64,000 nucleotides of DNA from Enterobacter kobei (GCF_018323985.1 NZ_AP024590.1:2046001-2110000), one strand, 5' to 3'. Counted from the first letter of the stretch, positions 18,188 to 28,159 are shown. The notes: a model not told the origin generated them from the sequence alone. Numbers and translations: made by a program.

Positions 18188-18272
18188 ATAAAAAAGCCAT
18201 ATGTTGAATAACATTTTCATCTGGGTTATCAATTTGTAATCAGAACATTGTTCTTTCTCATAGGGAGTGGTT

Positions 18273-19571
18273 ATGCGCATTGTCGTACTGGGAAGTGGCG
18301 TGGTGGGTGTCACCAGCGCCTGGTATCTGAATCAGGCCGGGCATGAGGTCACGGTGATCGAGCGGGAGCCAGGCCCGGCGCTGCAAACCAGCGCCGCCAA
18401 TGCCGGACAGATTTCACCTGGCTATGCGGCGCCCTGGGCCGCGCCGGGCGTGCCGCTGAAAGCGATCAAATGGATGTTTGAACGCCACGCGCCTCTGGCT
18501 ATCAGTCTTGATGGCTCCCCATCGCAGCTGAAATGGATGTGGCAAATGCTGCGCAATTGCGATACCCGTCACTACATGGAAAACAAAGGCCGCATGGTGC
18601 GTCTTGCCGAGTACAGCCGCGACTGCCTGAAAACCCTGCGGGACACCACGGGCATCCAGTATGAAGGACGGCAGGGCGGCACGCTGCAACTGTTCCGTAC
18701 CGCCCAGCAGTACGACAACGCGACCCGCGATATTGCCGTGCTGAAGGATGCGGGCGTGCCGTACCAGCTGCTTGAGTCCTCCCGTCTGGCGGAGGTGGAG
18801 CCCGCGCTGGCGGAAGTGGCCCATAAGCTGACCGGTGGCCTGCGTCTGCCCAATGACGAAACCGGCGACTGCCAGCTCTTTACCCAGTGCCTGGCAGCGA
18901 TGGCGGAGGCAGCAGGCGTGGTGTTCCGTTACAACACGCCGGTTGAGCAACTGCTGCACGAAGGTGAAAAAATCTACGGCGTGAAGTGCGGCGACGAGGT
19001 CATCAAAGCCGATGCCTACGTGATGGCTTTCGGTTCCTACTCCACCCGAATGCTGAAAAATATTGTCGATATTCCGGTCTACCCCCTTAAGGGGTATTCG
19101 CTGACCATTCCGGTGGCGGAAGATGACGGCGCGCCAGTTTCGACCATACTGGATGAGAGCTACAAAATCGCCATTACCCGTTTTGACCAGCGGATCCGCG
19201 TTGGCGGGATGGCGGAAATCGTCGGCTTTAATACCGAACTGTTGCAGCCGCGTCGTGAAACGCTGGAGATGGTGGTGCGGGATCTCTTCCCGCGCGGTGG
19301 CCATGTTGAACAGGCGACCTTCTGGACCGGGCTGCGACCGATGACGCCAGACGGCACGCCGCTGGTGGGACGTACACCCTTTAAAAATCTGTGGCTCAAT
19401 ACCGGTCACGGTACGCTGGGCTGGACCATGGCCTGCGGATCCGGTCAGCTGCTGAGTGATTTGTTGTCTGGTCGTACGCCAGCGATCCCGTTTGAGGATC
19501 TGAGCGTGGCGCGCTATCAGCCCGGTTTTACCCCGGCACGGCCGCAACACCTGCACGGTGTGCAAAACTAA
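18273..19571 (+). CDS. dadA: D-amino acid dehydrogenase small subunit DadA
   Basis: FAD-dependent, membrane-associated dehydrogenase that oxidises D-alanine to pyruvate and ammonia and feeds electrons to the respiratory chain. The N-terminal dinucleotide-binding motif is VLGSGVVGVTSAWYL, and the C-terminal FAD segment GTLGWTMACGSGQLLSDLL is present. The start is the ATG at 18273, preceded by TAGGGAG; a GTG two codons upstream is less likely. Length is 432 residues as in E. coli. dadX follows after 11 bp. Confidence 0.97.
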   Translation: MRIVVLGSGVVGVTSAWYLNQAGHEVTVIEREPGPALQTSAANAGQISPGYAAPWAAPGVPLKAIKWMFERHAPLAISLDGSPSQLKWMWQMLRNCDTRHYMENKGRMVRLAEYSRDCLKTLRDTTGIQYEGRQGGTLQLFRTAQQYDNATRDIAVLKDAGVPYQLLESSRLAEVEPALAEVAHKLTGGLRLPNDETGDCQLFTQCLAAMAEAAGVVFRYNTPVEQLLHEGEKIYGVKCGDEVIKADAYVMAFGSYSTRMLKNIVDIPVYPLKGYSLTIPVAEDDGAPVSTILDESYKIAITRFDQRIRVGGMAEIVGFNTELLQPRRETLEMVVRDLFPRGGHVEQATFWTGLRPMTPDGTPLVGRTPFKNLWLNTGHGTLGWTMACGSGQLLSDLLSGRTPAIPFEDLSVARYQPGFTPARPQHLHGVQN

Positions 19572-19582
19572 AAGGAGCAGTC

Positions 19583-20653
19583 ATGTCTCGTCCTGTAAAG
19601 GCCACGATCGATACCCGGGCGCTGCGTCATAACCTGCACATTGTGCGGCAGGCCGCGCCGGTGTCCCGCGTCTGGTCGGTCGTGAAAGCCAACGCCTACG
19701 GACACGGTATCGAGCGAGTATGGAACGCGCTCAGCAGCACCGATGGCTTTGCCATGCTTAATCTGGAAGAGGCGATCCTGCTGCGCGAACGGGGCTGGAA
19801 AGGGCCGATCCTGATGCTGGAAGGCTTCTTTCATGCCGATGAGCTGGAGCTGTTCGATCAGTATCGGCTCACCACCAGCGTGCACAGCAACTGGCAACTG
19901 AAAGCGCTGCAAAACGCCCGCTTACAGGCCCCCCTCGATCTGTACCTCAAGGTCAACAGCGGCATGAACCGGCTCGGTTTCCAGCCTGAGCGGGTGCACT
20001 CGGTGTGGCAGCAACTGCGGGCGATGAGCAATGTCGGCAGCATGACGCTAATGTCGCACTTTGCCGTCGCCGAACGTCCTGACGGCATCGATGAGGCAAT
20101 GGTGAAAATCGAACAGGCCGCCGAGGGGCTGGACTGCCCGCGTTCGCTCGCAAACTCGGCGGCGACGCTCTGGCATCCGACCGCGCATTTTGACTGGGTC
20201 AGGCCGGGTATCATTTTGTACGGCGCTTCACCGTCCGGTCAGTGGCAGGATGTGGCGACCAGCGGCCTGAAACCGGTGATGACGCTCAGCAGCCAGATCA
20301 TCGGCATTCAGACGTTAAAAGCGGGCGATTGCGTGGGTTACGGCCAGCGCTACCAGGCGCGCAGCGAGCAACGCATCGGTATTGTCGCCTGCGGCTATGG
20401 CGATGGTTATCCGCGCGTGGCCCCGGACGGCACGCCGGTGCTGGTGGATGGTGTGCGCACCCGCACGGTGGGCACGGTGTCCATGGATATGCTGGCGGTG
20501 GATCTGACCCCGTGCCCGCAGGCCGGCATTGGTACACCGGTGGAGCTGTGGGGGCAGGAAATTAAAATTGATGATGTGGCGAGTGCCGCAGGCACGGTGG
20601 GCTATGAACTGATGTGCGCCTTAGCCCCGCGCGTGCCTTTTGTGACAGTGTAA
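19583..20653 (+). CDS. dadX: Catabolic alanine racemase DadX
   Basis: PLP-dependent racemase that converts L-alanine to D-alanine for DadA. The PLP lysine is Lys35 in SVVKANAYGHG. The catalytic-tyrosine region (GYGQRY) and the VGTVSMDML segment of the C-terminal beta domain are visible. It has 356 residues and is cotranscribed with dadA (AAAGGAG ribosome-binding site in the 11-bp gap). Confidence 0.97.
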   Translation: MSRPVKATIDTRALRHNLHIVRQAAPVSRVWSVVKANAYGHGIERVWNALSSTDGFAMLNLEEAILLRERGWKGPILMLEGFFHADELELFDQYRLTTSVHSNWQLKALQNARLQAPLDLYLKVNSGMNRLGFQPERVHSVWQQLRAMSNVGSMTLMSHFAVAERPDGIDEAMVKIEQAAEGLDCPRSLANSAATLWHPTAHFDWVRPGIILYGASPSGQWQDVATSGLKPVMTLSSQIIGIQTLKAGDCVGYGQRYQARSEQRIGIVACGYGDGYPRVAPDGTPVLVDGVRTRTVGTVSMDMLAVDLTPCPQAGIGTPVELWGQEIKIDDVASAAGTVGYELMCALAPRVPFVTV

Positions 20654-20668
20654 CGTAAAACGGGGCGG

Positions 20669-22402
20669 TTATTCCGCCTCGTCTTCCATCGGACGAACGC
20701 CGACCTTACGCACGGCGTTATCTTCTTTTTCCGCCACCGTCCAGATCATACCCGCAAACTCGACCTGGTCACCGACGACCGGCGCGGCACCCAGCAGTTT
20801 CTGAATAATTTCGCCCAGCGTCTGCTGCTTATCGCGGTAATCGGCGCCGACATCAATGCCATAGATCAGCGCAACATCTGCAAATTTCGCGCTGGCTTCG
20901 AGGATAAAGTCGCCGAAGAAGCGTTGATCCAGCGCCACCGGTGGCGAATGGCTGAACAGCTTGCCGAGCGCCGGCAGATCTTTCTCACGGCCAATCACGC
21001 ACAGCACATCCCCCTCACGCAGCCGGGTGCTGCCGGTAGGGTGCAGCAGGGCGTTATCCCGGAACAGCGCTGCAATGCGCGTTTCAGCAGGCATATGCAG
21101 ATCGCGCAGTGCCGCGCCGACGCACCATTTGTCTTCGCTGAGCTGATAAATAAACTGCTCCCAGGGGTTTTCGGGATGGATATCCAGCCCGACGCGGGAT
21201 TCCGGCCAGCCGACTGGCGGTACCACGACTTTGGCTTTTTTCGCCGCCCAGCCGAGGGACGAACCCTGAAACAGCAACGAAATCAGCACCACGAAGAAGG
21301 CGATATTAAAGAACAACCGCGCATTTTCCAGCCCGGCCATCATCGGGAAGACCGCCAGGATAATCGGCACCGCGCCGCGCAGGCCGACCCAGCTGATAAA
21401 CACCCTTTCACGCAGATTAAAGCCACGGAACGGTAACAGCCCGGCAAACACCGACAGCGGGCGGGCAAAGAAGATCATCCATGCCGAGAGGACCAGCGCC
21501 GGAATGGCAATGGTCAGCAGATCGGACGGCGTCACCAGCAGGCCGAGCACAAGGAACATGGCGATCTGCGCCAGCCACGCCAGGCCATCGAAGTTTTGCT
21601 GAATGCTGTAGCGGTTACGCAGCGGGCGATTACCCAGCACAAAGCCGCACAGATAGACCGCGAGAATACCGCTGCCTTCCAGCGCAGTGGTAATCGCGAA
21701 AACCATGATGCCGCCGCTGAGCGCCAGCAACGGATACAGCCCGGCGGGCAGGGCGATACGGTTGATCATCTGCTGAAGCAGATAGCCCCCCGCCAGACCC
21801 AGCACAATGCCCAGTCCAAACTGCTGAATAATATGCACCGCAAACATCCAGTTCAGCCCGCTTTCGTGCTGCTGGATCATCTCAATTAAGGTGATGGTTA
21901 AAAACACGGCCATCGGATCGTTGCTGCCGGATTCAATCTCCAGCGTCGAGCCAACACGCTCGTTAAGCCCTTTACCGCCGAGCAGGGAGAACACCGCTGC
22001 GGCATCCGTGGATCCAACAATCGCGCCGACCAGCAGGCCTTCCATAATGTCCAGATGAAACAGCCAGGCCGCCATCATGCCGGTCAGGCCGGAGGTGATC
22101 AGCACGCCCACCGTCGCCAGCGACAGGGCAGGCCCAAGCGCCACGCGAAAGGAACTGGCTTGGGTGCGCATCCCGCCATCCAGCAGGATCACCGCCAGCG
22201 CCAGGTTACTCACCATATAGGCAAAGGGGTAGTTATCGAAAGGGATACCGCCAACACCATCCACCCCGGCGAGCATGCCGATAGCGAGGAAAATCACCAG
22301 GATGGGAATACCGAGACGAGAGGAGAAAGAACTTAATAAGATGCTACAGGTTACCAGTACAGAACCCAGAATAAAAAGACCGATTATCGCCTCTGCTTCC
22401 AA
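20669..22402 (-). CDS. cvrA: K+/H+ antiporter CvrA (NhaP2)
   Basis: CPA1-type cation/proton antiporter. About twelve membrane segments are followed by a cytoplasmic TrkA-C/CorC-type regulatory region (residues about 400-577). The core GSTDAAAVFSLLGG and ESGSNDPMAVFLT motifs contain the transport-site acidic residues. The best start is a TTG at 22402, aligned with the E. coli start and preceded by AAGGAG ten bases away; an in-frame ATG lies further upstream at 22465. It is convergent with dadX. Confidence 0.92.
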   Translation of the reverse strand: MEAEAIIGLFILGSVLVTCSILLSSFSSRLGIPILVIFLAIGMLAGVDGVGGIPFDNYPFAYMVSNLALAVILLDGGMRTQASSFRVALGPALSLATVGVLITSGLTGMMAAWLFHLDIMEGLLVGAIVGSTDAAAVFSLLGGKGLNERVGSTLEIESGSNDPMAVFLTITLIEMIQQHESGLNWMFAVHIIQQFGLGIVLGLAGGYLLQQMINRIALPAGLYPLLALSGGIMVFAITTALEGSGILAVYLCGFVLGNRPLRNRYSIQQNFDGLAWLAQIAMFLVLGLLVTPSDLLTIAIPALVLSAWMIFFARPLSVFAGLLPFRGFNLRERVFISWVGLRGAVPIILAVFPMMAGLENARLFFNIAFFVVLISLLFQGSSLGWAAKKAKVVVPPVGWPESRVGLDIHPENPWEQFIYQLSEDKWCVGAALRDLHMPAETRIAALFRDNALLHPTGSTRLREGDVLCVIGREKDLPALGKLFSHSPPVALDQRFFGDFILEASAKFADVALIYGIDVGADYRDKQQTLGEIIQKLLGAAPVVGDQVEFAGMIWTVAEKEDNAVRKVGVRPMEDEAE

Positions 22403-22529
22403 TGTCGAATTACTCCTTAACACACCGTAACTGCCAGACAACATGCACGATCGGCGACCGTGCATCTCAATACGCTTCTTTATATTAACGGCAGGAAGTC
22501 AGATTTGATAAGTGCGATGAATACATTTT

Positions 22530-23441
22530 TTACTCATGCAGCACAGAATGCCCTGTCAGGGTAAGCCGCGTATGTTCGCCATCGTGCTCAAGGGCGGCCT
22601 GTGCGCCGAGCGGCAGGGTGACGGTTTGCGGTTCATGGCCAAAGGCCAGGCCGGCGATTAGCGGGACGCTAAGCTGTGAGCGCATAAAGGCAATCATCGC
22701 CTCCAGGCTATAGCCCGCATCATAATCGTTGGGCGCGCTGCCGCTGAAGCTGCCGAGGATCACCGCCCGCTGGCGGGACAAAATCCCCGCGTGGTGTAGC
22801 TGTAACAACATGCGTTCAACGCGGAACGGATGTTCGTTGATGTCTTCCAGCACCAGAATGCCGTTGTTGATGTCCGGCATCCACGGTGTGCCGATAAGCG
22901 ATACCAGCATCGCCAGATTCCCGCCCCACAGCGTACCCTGAGCCTGGCAGGGCTGCCCGTCGCCGTGCCATTCCACGGTAAAGGTGTCATTGCGCAAGGC
23001 CAGCCAGAAATGCCGTTCGGTAAAAGCATCCACCGTTTCAGCGCCGACGTTACCCGCCAGCATCGGCCCGCTGAAACTGATCACGCCGTGCTTAAGCAAC
23101 CCCATCTGGAAGGCGGTGAAATCGCTGTGCCCGCAGATTAGCAGCGGGTCCTGCTGCTGACGCCGCGCCAGTCCCGCCCAGTCCACCGAGGCCAGCAAAC
23201 GGCTGGCACCGTAACCGCCGCGCACCGGCATGACAATCATATTTCTACCGGCCAGCGTGGTGAGCTCATTGAGATCCGCCAGCCGCTCGGCATCGCTGCC
23301 GGCGAAGCGCTGCCAGCGGCGGGCAATCACTTCGCGATGACGCACCTCATGACCCGCTGCTTCCAGACGCGCCACGCCACGGGCCGCCGCCTCCTGATTA
23401 ATGCAGTAGCCCGAAGGCGCAATCAAATGAAACACAGACAT
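22530..23441 (-). CDS. ldcA: Murein tetrapeptide LD-carboxypeptidase
   Basis: Cytoplasmic serine peptidase (family S66) that removes the terminal D-alanine from tetrapeptides during murein recycling. The nucleophile is Ser106 in ICGHSDFTA; the glycine-rich PVRGGYGASRLL segment and the C-terminal catalytic Glu/His segments (VLEDINEHPFRVER and GLAFGHEPQTVTLPLG) are present. It has 303 residues and is divergent from emtA, another murein enzyme. Confidence 0.95.
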   Translation of the reverse strand: MSVFHLIAPSGYCINQEAAARGVARLEAAGHEVRHREVIARRWQRFAGSDAERLADLNELTTLAGRNMIVMPVRGGYGASRLLASVDWAGLARRQQQDPLLICGHSDFTAFQMGLLKHGVISFSGPMLAGNVGAETVDAFTERHFWLALRNDTFTVEWHGDGQPCQAQGTLWGGNLAMLVSLIGTPWMPDINNGILVLEDINEHPFRVERMLLQLHHAGILSRQRAVILGSFSGSAPNDYDAGYSLEAMIAFMRSQLSVPLIAGLAFGHEPQTVTLPLGAQAALEHDGEHTRLTLTGHSVLHE

Positions 23442-23565
23442 GGCAAATCCTTGCTGACATATAAAGTGAAACGTTTATCATGCCGCTTACGCCCGTCATA
23501 CTTCAAGCGGCATCTGCTGGCTGACGGGCGACTGAAAATTACATACCGGTATAAGGATCGTTGGC

Positions 23566-24177
23566 GTGAAATTAAGATGGTTTGCTTTTTTGATTGTGTT
23601 ACTGGCGGGATGCAGTTCAAAACAGGACTATAAAAATCCACCATGGAACCCGGAAGTGCCGGTAAAACGCGCCATGCAGTGGATGCCGATTAGTGAGAAA
23701 GCAGGGGCAGCGTGGGGCGTCAGCCCGCGACTTATTACTGCGATCATCGCTGTAGAATCCGGCGGTAATCCGACCCTGGTCAGCAAATCCAATGCGGTCG
23801 GCCTGATGCAGCTGAAAGCCTCCACCGCCGGACGCGAAGTGTACCGCCATATGGGGTGGAAAGGGCAGCCTTCCACCAGCGAACTGAAAAACCCGGAGCG
23901 TAATATCTCGATGGGCACCGCCTATCTGAGCATACTGGAACACGGTGCGCTGGCAGGCATTGAAGATCCGGAAGTGATGCAGTATGCGCTGGTGGTGTCT
24001 TATGTGAACGGTGCAGGCGCGCTGCTGCGCACCTTCTCATCGGATCGCAAAAAAGCCATCAAAGAGATCAACTCGCTGAGCCCGGATGAGTTTGTCGACC
24101 ATGTGGCCGACAATCACCCGGCACCCCAGGCTCCACGCTACATCTGGAAAGTCCAGCAAGCAATGGATGCGATGTAA
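23566..24177 (+). CDS. emtA: Membrane-bound endo-type lytic transglycosylase EmtA
   Basis: Outer-membrane lipoprotein that cleaves glycan strands to 1,6-anhydromuropeptides. The GTG at 23566 starts KLRWFAFLIVLLAGC, with lipobox Cys16. The SLT-fold catalytic Glu is in IIAVESGGNP, followed by NAVGLMQLKAS. It has 203 residues and aligns end to end with E. coli EmtA. It is divergent from ldcA, so a shared murein-turnover promoter region of 124 bp separates them. Confidence 0.95.
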   Translation: MKLRWFAFLIVLLAGCSSKQDYKNPPWNPEVPVKRAMQWMPISEKAGAAWGVSPRLITAIIAVESGGNPTLVSKSNAVGLMQLKASTAGREVYRHMGWKGQPSTSELKNPERNISMGTAYLSILEHGALAGIEDPEVMQYALVVSYVNGAGALLRTFSSDRKKAIKEINSLSPDEFVDHVADNHPAPQAPRYIWKVQQAMDAM

Positions 24178-24180
24178 CGC

Positions 24181-24912
24181 TTAACGGACGTTGTTGGCGC
24201 GTTGATGCGCTTCGCGCTCCAGCGAGAAGATAATGCGCTGGAGCTCGCGCTCAACCGCCGGATTCACGTTCAGGAAGCGGAAGCTCAGGCGCGGAGTGGA
24301 CACCGTTTCGTTTTTACCATCCACCACCGTGCGTTCGCTGATCGACAGCAACTGGGCATCAAAATAGAACTGCCCCCAGCCTGCCATATCCAGCTCAATT
24401 TGCGTAAAACGCAGCCCTTCTTTCAGTGCTTCAGGCGCGCTGCCTTCCAGTAGCGCGCCCATGCCGCCGAGCGACAAATCAAAAAGACGAAAACGCAGCA
24501 GGGACTTATCCGGCATCCTGGCTTTGCAGTAATAGGCCGGATAGAGCGGGGCGGAGATGCGGAAATACTCCCGGCGCTGGATGTACCACAGTTCAGCGGG
24601 CAGCGGCGTGGTGAAAGCAGGCAGTGCCTGGTATTCACCGCTATAAAGTTTAGGCAGCGTAAATTCAACTTTTGCGCCACGGGTTTCTGCGGTAATGGCG
24701 ATATTCCCGGCGCGCTGAACGGCTTTGTTATCGTATTCCTGACTGCCGAAATCCATTATCAGACCTTCCGGCGAGACGTCGAGGATCTTGCTGATGAACT
24801 GACCACTGGCCCATGAGATGCGCAATGGCACCTGGCCTTTCTGCAGATCGCGCAGCACCCCCAGTACGGCCAGCGGGGTCTGCTTCAGAAACTGCTCACT
24901 GTAATTACTCAC
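24181..24912 (-). CDS. ycgR: c-di-GMP-responsive flagellar brake protein YcgR
   Basis: YcgR binds c-di-GMP and then the flagellar motor or stator, slowing swimming and biasing rotation. The N-terminal YcgR domain (residues about 1-110) is followed by a PilZ domain with the ligand signature RREYFR (near residue 115) and DLSLGGMGA (near 150). It has 243 residues. A sigma-28 promoter lies directly upstream, as expected for a class 3 flagellar gene. The pgaABCD biofilm operon in this window is another c-di-GMP-dependent output. Confidence 0.96.
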   Translation of the reverse strand: MSNYSEQFLKQTPLAVLGVLRDLQKGQVPLRISWASGQFISKILDVSPEGLIMDFGSQEYDNKAVQRAGNIAITAETRGAKVEFTLPKLYSGEYQALPAFTTPLPAELWYIQRREYFRISAPLYPAYYCKARMPDKSLLRFRLFDLSLGGMGALLEGSAPEALKEGLRFTQIELDMAGWGQFYFDAQLLSISERTVVDGKNETVSTPRLSFRFLNVNPAVERELQRIIFSLEREAHQRANNVR

Positions 24913-24951
24913 GCCGGATGGCTCCTTGGTAGCGTATCGCCTGTCGGGGAT

Positions 24952-24978
24952 ATATCGGCATGGTGACCGGAAACTTAA
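24952..24978 (-). promoter_or_regulatory. Sigma-28 (FliA) promoter of ycgR
   Basis: On the minus strand: TTAAGTTT, 11 bp, GCCGATAT. The consensus is TAAAGTTT-N11-GCCGATAA, so 14 of 16 positions match with exact spacing. It is 40 bp from the ycgR start. Confidence 0.88.
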
Positions 24979-25122
24979 TACAAACGGAGAAATATTTTTT
25001 GCGATTAAACTGAATTAAGTCTGTGACAACTAACCCTTTTGCTGTGTTTGCCTATACTTACCGTCGTGGGCAGGAAATCATTCTTGCGATATCGAGTCAC
25101 AACAAAAAGAGGACATTGCAAA

Positions 25123-25377
25123 ATGGGCATTATTGCGTGGATCATTTTTGGTCTTATTGCCGGTGTTATCGCTAAATTTATCATGCCAGGGCGTGATGGC
25201 GGTGGTTTTATTCTGACCTGTATTCTGGGTGTGGTAGGTGCGGTGGTCGGCGGCTGGCTGGCAACGATGTTCGGTATCGGTGGGGATGTGACGGGCTTTA
25301 ACCTGCACAGCTTCCTGGTAGCGGTTGTCGGTGCGATTGTGGTGCTGGCGCTGTTCCGCCTGCTGCGTCGCGGGTAA
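25123..25377 (+). CDS. ymgE: GlsB/YeaQ/YmgE family membrane protein
   Basis: Small inner-membrane protein of 84 residues with three hydrophobic segments and the family pattern GLIAGVIAKFIMPG ... LGVVGAVVGGWLA ... FLVAVVGAIVVL. It matches E. coli YmgE. These proteins are stress-associated (transglycosylase-associated protein family) with no defined activity. The start at 25123 is the family start and has AGAGGA upstream; the open frame extends 28 codons further without similarity. Confidence 0.93.
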   Translation: MGIIAWIIFGLIAGVIAKFIMPGRDGGGFILTCILGVVGAVVGGWLATMFGIGGDVTGFNLHSFLVAVVGAIVVLALFRLLRRG

Positions 25378-25396
25378 GTCTAATTTGTTTGTTAAG

Positions 25397-25929
25397 TGGT
25401 AGGTTGCGCTCTTATTACCTCAGAGTACGACTCTGATATCAGGTGAACAGAGCGCGCAGGGGGCGGCCAGTCGCCGCCGGCCCCTGCACCCCCGGGCTCC
25501 CGGCCTACAGGGAGCGCCTCAGCGATTTTCAGCCGACTCCCTACACTTCACGATTCCCAATTAAATCAACTCAGCAGTTCCTGCAAGTTCAAATAAAACC
25601 AAAGCCACTCAGTCGTAACAAACCGTCATCGTAATCCACGCGAGGGGTTGAGTCCCCGCTGAAACCGGCGAGCCGGAGGCCGGATGACAAGGGCTGGCCG
25701 CCATGGATGGCGGCCAGAGGCGACATGAGGCAGGAGGCCGAATCGAGCCGACCGCGGGCAGACGGGCGGGAGGTGAGCGCAGTGCGCAGCACCGGTTTCT
25801 TTGCGGGGCCGCAGGGATTGCTAAGGGGGCCGCGGTGGCCCCCTTAGCACGTTCACCGTCAGCGGCGTCACGTTTGACTCGAAACGCAAAGTCAACGGAA
25901 CATTCCTCTAAACCAAACGGAACATTCCA
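25397..25929 (+). repeat. Long hairpin-rich dispersed repeat, copy 1
   Basis: About 530 bp that occurs again at 44521-45054 (same orientation) and, inverted, at 30209-30833. It begins GTAGGTTGCGCTCTTA. It includes a dyad GAGTACGACTC, a dyad around CAGGGGGCGGC...CCCCTG, a variable AT-rich centre, the block CGCGAGGGGTTGAGTCCCC, the palindrome CTGGCCGCCAT/ATGGCGGCCAG, the hairpin CTAAGGGGGCC-GCGGT-GGCCCCCTTAG and a tail GGAACATTCC. No transposase or convincing ORF is inside. It fills the whole gap between ymgE and the TonB receptor. Function unknown. Confidence 0.9.
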
Positions 25930-25942
25930 CTACACTACGCGA

Positions 25943-28063
25943 TCAGAAATCATACCCCACGGTTGCCACCACGCTGCGCTCTGCCGCGTAGTAACAGTTA
26001 TTCGTCCCGTAGCAACCCGCCACGTACTCACGATCCCCGAGGTTATTCGCATTCACCTGCACGAACGCACCTTTCAGCGGCGCTGACCACTCGCCCAGAT
26101 CCGCACGCACCGACGCATCAAACACCGTCGCTGACGGCAGGCGCGATGAGTTCGCATCATCGGCCCACTGTTTGCCGATATAGCGCACGCCCGCGCCAAC
26201 GCTTAGGCCGTAATCGAACTTATAGTTTGCCCAGAAGGACGCCATCTGATCCGGCGTCAGCTGCGGCGTGTTGCCTTCGTTACCGTCCAGCGAATCCTGA
26301 TACTTCAGGCGATTCCAGGTATAGCCCGCAATAGTGCTCAGGCGCGGCGTTAACTGATTACGCGCTTCGATTTCCACCCCCTGCGAATGCACTTTCCCGG
26401 CAGGCAGATAGGTCGCGGTGGCGATGTTGATATCGCGGGTGGCGACATCTTTCTGCGTCAGGTCGTACAGTGCGATACTGTACATGTCAGAGGTGCCCGG
26501 CGGCTGGAATTTCAGACCCGCTTCATATTGCTCGGCGGTGGTCGGTTTCAGCAGTGTGCCGTCGGCACCCGGCAACGACGCCGGGGTGATCGCCTGGCTG
26601 TAGCTCATGTACGGCGACAGGCCATTCTCGAAGGCATACAACAGTGAGGCTCGGCCGCTGATATGGTCATCCTGACGACGGTTCGAGGTGGAATTTGTGT
26701 CGCTAACCTGTTCAGAGACGATACGATCGTAGCGACCAGAGAGATCCATATGCCAGCGATCCCACACCATTTCATCCTGCAAATAGACGCCGGTCTGGTA
26801 GTAGCGACGATTATTGTCATCGCTGTAGGTCACTATATGACCATGCTGGGCCGTGTAGCCAGTGTACGGATCCAGCGGCGATGCGCTGCCTGCGCCCGTC
26901 CACAGATCGTTGCGATAACGATGGTATTCACCGCCGAGGATCAGCGTGTGCGCCACGTCACCGGTATTGAAGTCGGCCTGCACGCGGTTATCGGTGGACC
27001 ACGCGTCCAGCGAGCCACGGTTGCCGCTGTAGCCGCGCGCCAGCGTGTTGGTATCGTCGATCCAGCCGACCTGATACACCTGATCCAGCGACACGTTCGC
27101 ATGGGTGTAGCTGCCGCTGGAGTGTACCGACCAGATATCATCAAACTGGTGATCGAATTCAAGGCTGTAGATCTGCTCCCGGCGGCGGAATCCGTCCTCG
27201 CTCTCGCCTTCGTTAGTGCTGGTGGCGAGCTTCCGGCCATTATGCGCAAAGCGCGTGCCGTCGAGGGGCAGGGAGCCGTGATAGCCGCCGGTGGGATCCT
27301 TTTGCAGATAGGCGCGTAACAGCAGGCTGGTATCGGAATCCGGCTGCCAGAGCAGCGACGGGGAAATAGCGTAACGCTCTTCGCGCGTATTGTCGTACTG
27401 GGTGTCGCTGCTGCGCGTCATGCCGATAATGCGAAACGCCAGCTGGTCGTTGATCGCATCGGTATAGTCAAAGGCCCCGCCTTTGGTGTTATGCGTACCG
27501 CCGCTGAGGCGGAAATGCCCTTCCTGTTTGAACTGCGGACGTTTAGAGGTGAGGTTCACCAGTCCGCCCGGCACGCTCTGGCCGTACAGCGCCGAAGCGG
27601 GGCCTTTCACCACGTCCACACGCTCAATAAACCACGGATCCACCTGCAATACGCTGTGGCTACCGCCGTCACTCATCAGACGCATACCGTCAAGGAACAC
27701 GTTATCCACATCGCCGCCGTGGAAGCCGCGCAGAGAAATCGCATCGAAGCGAGTGGCACCACCGCCGAAACCGGCATACACGCCCGGCGTGTAGGCCAGC
27801 GCCTGGGAGACGGTTGCCACGCCCTGATCTTCCATCTGCTGACGGGTAACGACAGACACGGACTGACCGGTGGTGATCAGCGGCTGGTCGGTTTTAGTCG
27901 CACCGCGCGTAGTTTGCACGGTATAGCCTTCGGTCGGCGCCGTGGCCGACTGCGGGGCAGTGGCTGTTACCACCACGGTATCTTCGGCGAGTACCGCATG
28001 AGGAAGTGCCAGCGCAAGAGCGCACAGCAAAGACGAACGTTTCAGGGATAATGTTGTGGTCAT
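25943..28063 (-). CDS. TonB-dependent ferric-hydroxamate siderophore receptor (FhuA/FoxA type)
   Basis: Outer-membrane receptor of 706 residues. Signal peptide 1-26 (...LPHAVLAE), a TonB-box-like DTVVVTA right after cleavage, then the plug domain (SVVTRQQMEDQGVATVSQALAYTPGVYAG, VDVVKGPASALYGQSVPGGLVN) and a 22-strand barrel ending in the terminal aromatic signature VGYDF. The end (NNLGDREYVAGCY...CYYAAERSVVAT) resembles FhuA, including the cysteine pair, so a ferrichrome- or ferrioxamine-type substrate is likely. The exact ligand cannot be read from the sequence. The start at 28063 gives the signal peptide. It is flanked by inverted copies of the dispersed repeat together with treA. Confidence 0.9.
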   Translation of the reverse strand: MTTTLSLKRSSLLCALALALPHAVLAEDTVVVTATAPQSATAPTEGYTVQTTRGATKTDQPLITTGQSVSVVTRQQMEDQGVATVSQALAYTPGVYAGFGGGATRFDAISLRGFHGGDVDNVFLDGMRLMSDGGSHSVLQVDPWFIERVDVVKGPASALYGQSVPGGLVNLTSKRPQFKQEGHFRLSGGTHNTKGGAFDYTDAINDQLAFRIIGMTRSSDTQYDNTREERYAISPSLLWQPDSDTSLLLRAYLQKDPTGGYHGSLPLDGTRFAHNGRKLATSTNEGESEDGFRRREQIYSLEFDHQFDDIWSVHSSGSYTHANVSLDQVYQVGWIDDTNTLARGYSGNRGSLDAWSTDNRVQADFNTGDVAHTLILGGEYHRYRNDLWTGAGSASPLDPYTGYTAQHGHIVTYSDDNNRRYYQTGVYLQDEMVWDRWHMDLSGRYDRIVSEQVSDTNSTSNRRQDDHISGRASLLYAFENGLSPYMSYSQAITPASLPGADGTLLKPTTAEQYEAGLKFQPPGTSDMYSIALYDLTQKDVATRDINIATATYLPAGKVHSQGVEIEARNQLTPRLSTIAGYTWNRLKYQDSLDGNEGNTPQLTPDQMASFWANYKFDYGLSVGAGVRYIGKQWADDANSSRLPSATVFDASVRADLGEWSAPLKGAFVQVNANNLGDREYVAGCYGTNNCYYAAERSVVATVGYDF

Positions 28064-28140
28064 TCCGGGATCCTGAGTACCGCTGTGCACGCGGCATTGG
28101 CCGCCACCACAAACGGGAAATTTGTGTGAACAAATGTAAA

Positions 28141-28159
28141 AGGAATGCGAATTATTATC
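28141..28159 (-). promoter_or_regulatory. Candidate Fur box upstream of the siderophore receptor
   Basis: On the minus strand GATAATAATTCGCATTCCT matches 12 of 19 positions of the Fur consensus, including the full GATAAT left arm. It is 78 bp from the receptor start, and iron repression is expected for this family. Confidence 0.5.

Noticed and set aside
18414..19565. A 383-codon open frame antisense to dadA
   Set aside because: It is a by-product of GC-rich codon use opposite a fully conserved gene; it has no ribosome-binding site and a composition with no recognisable domain.
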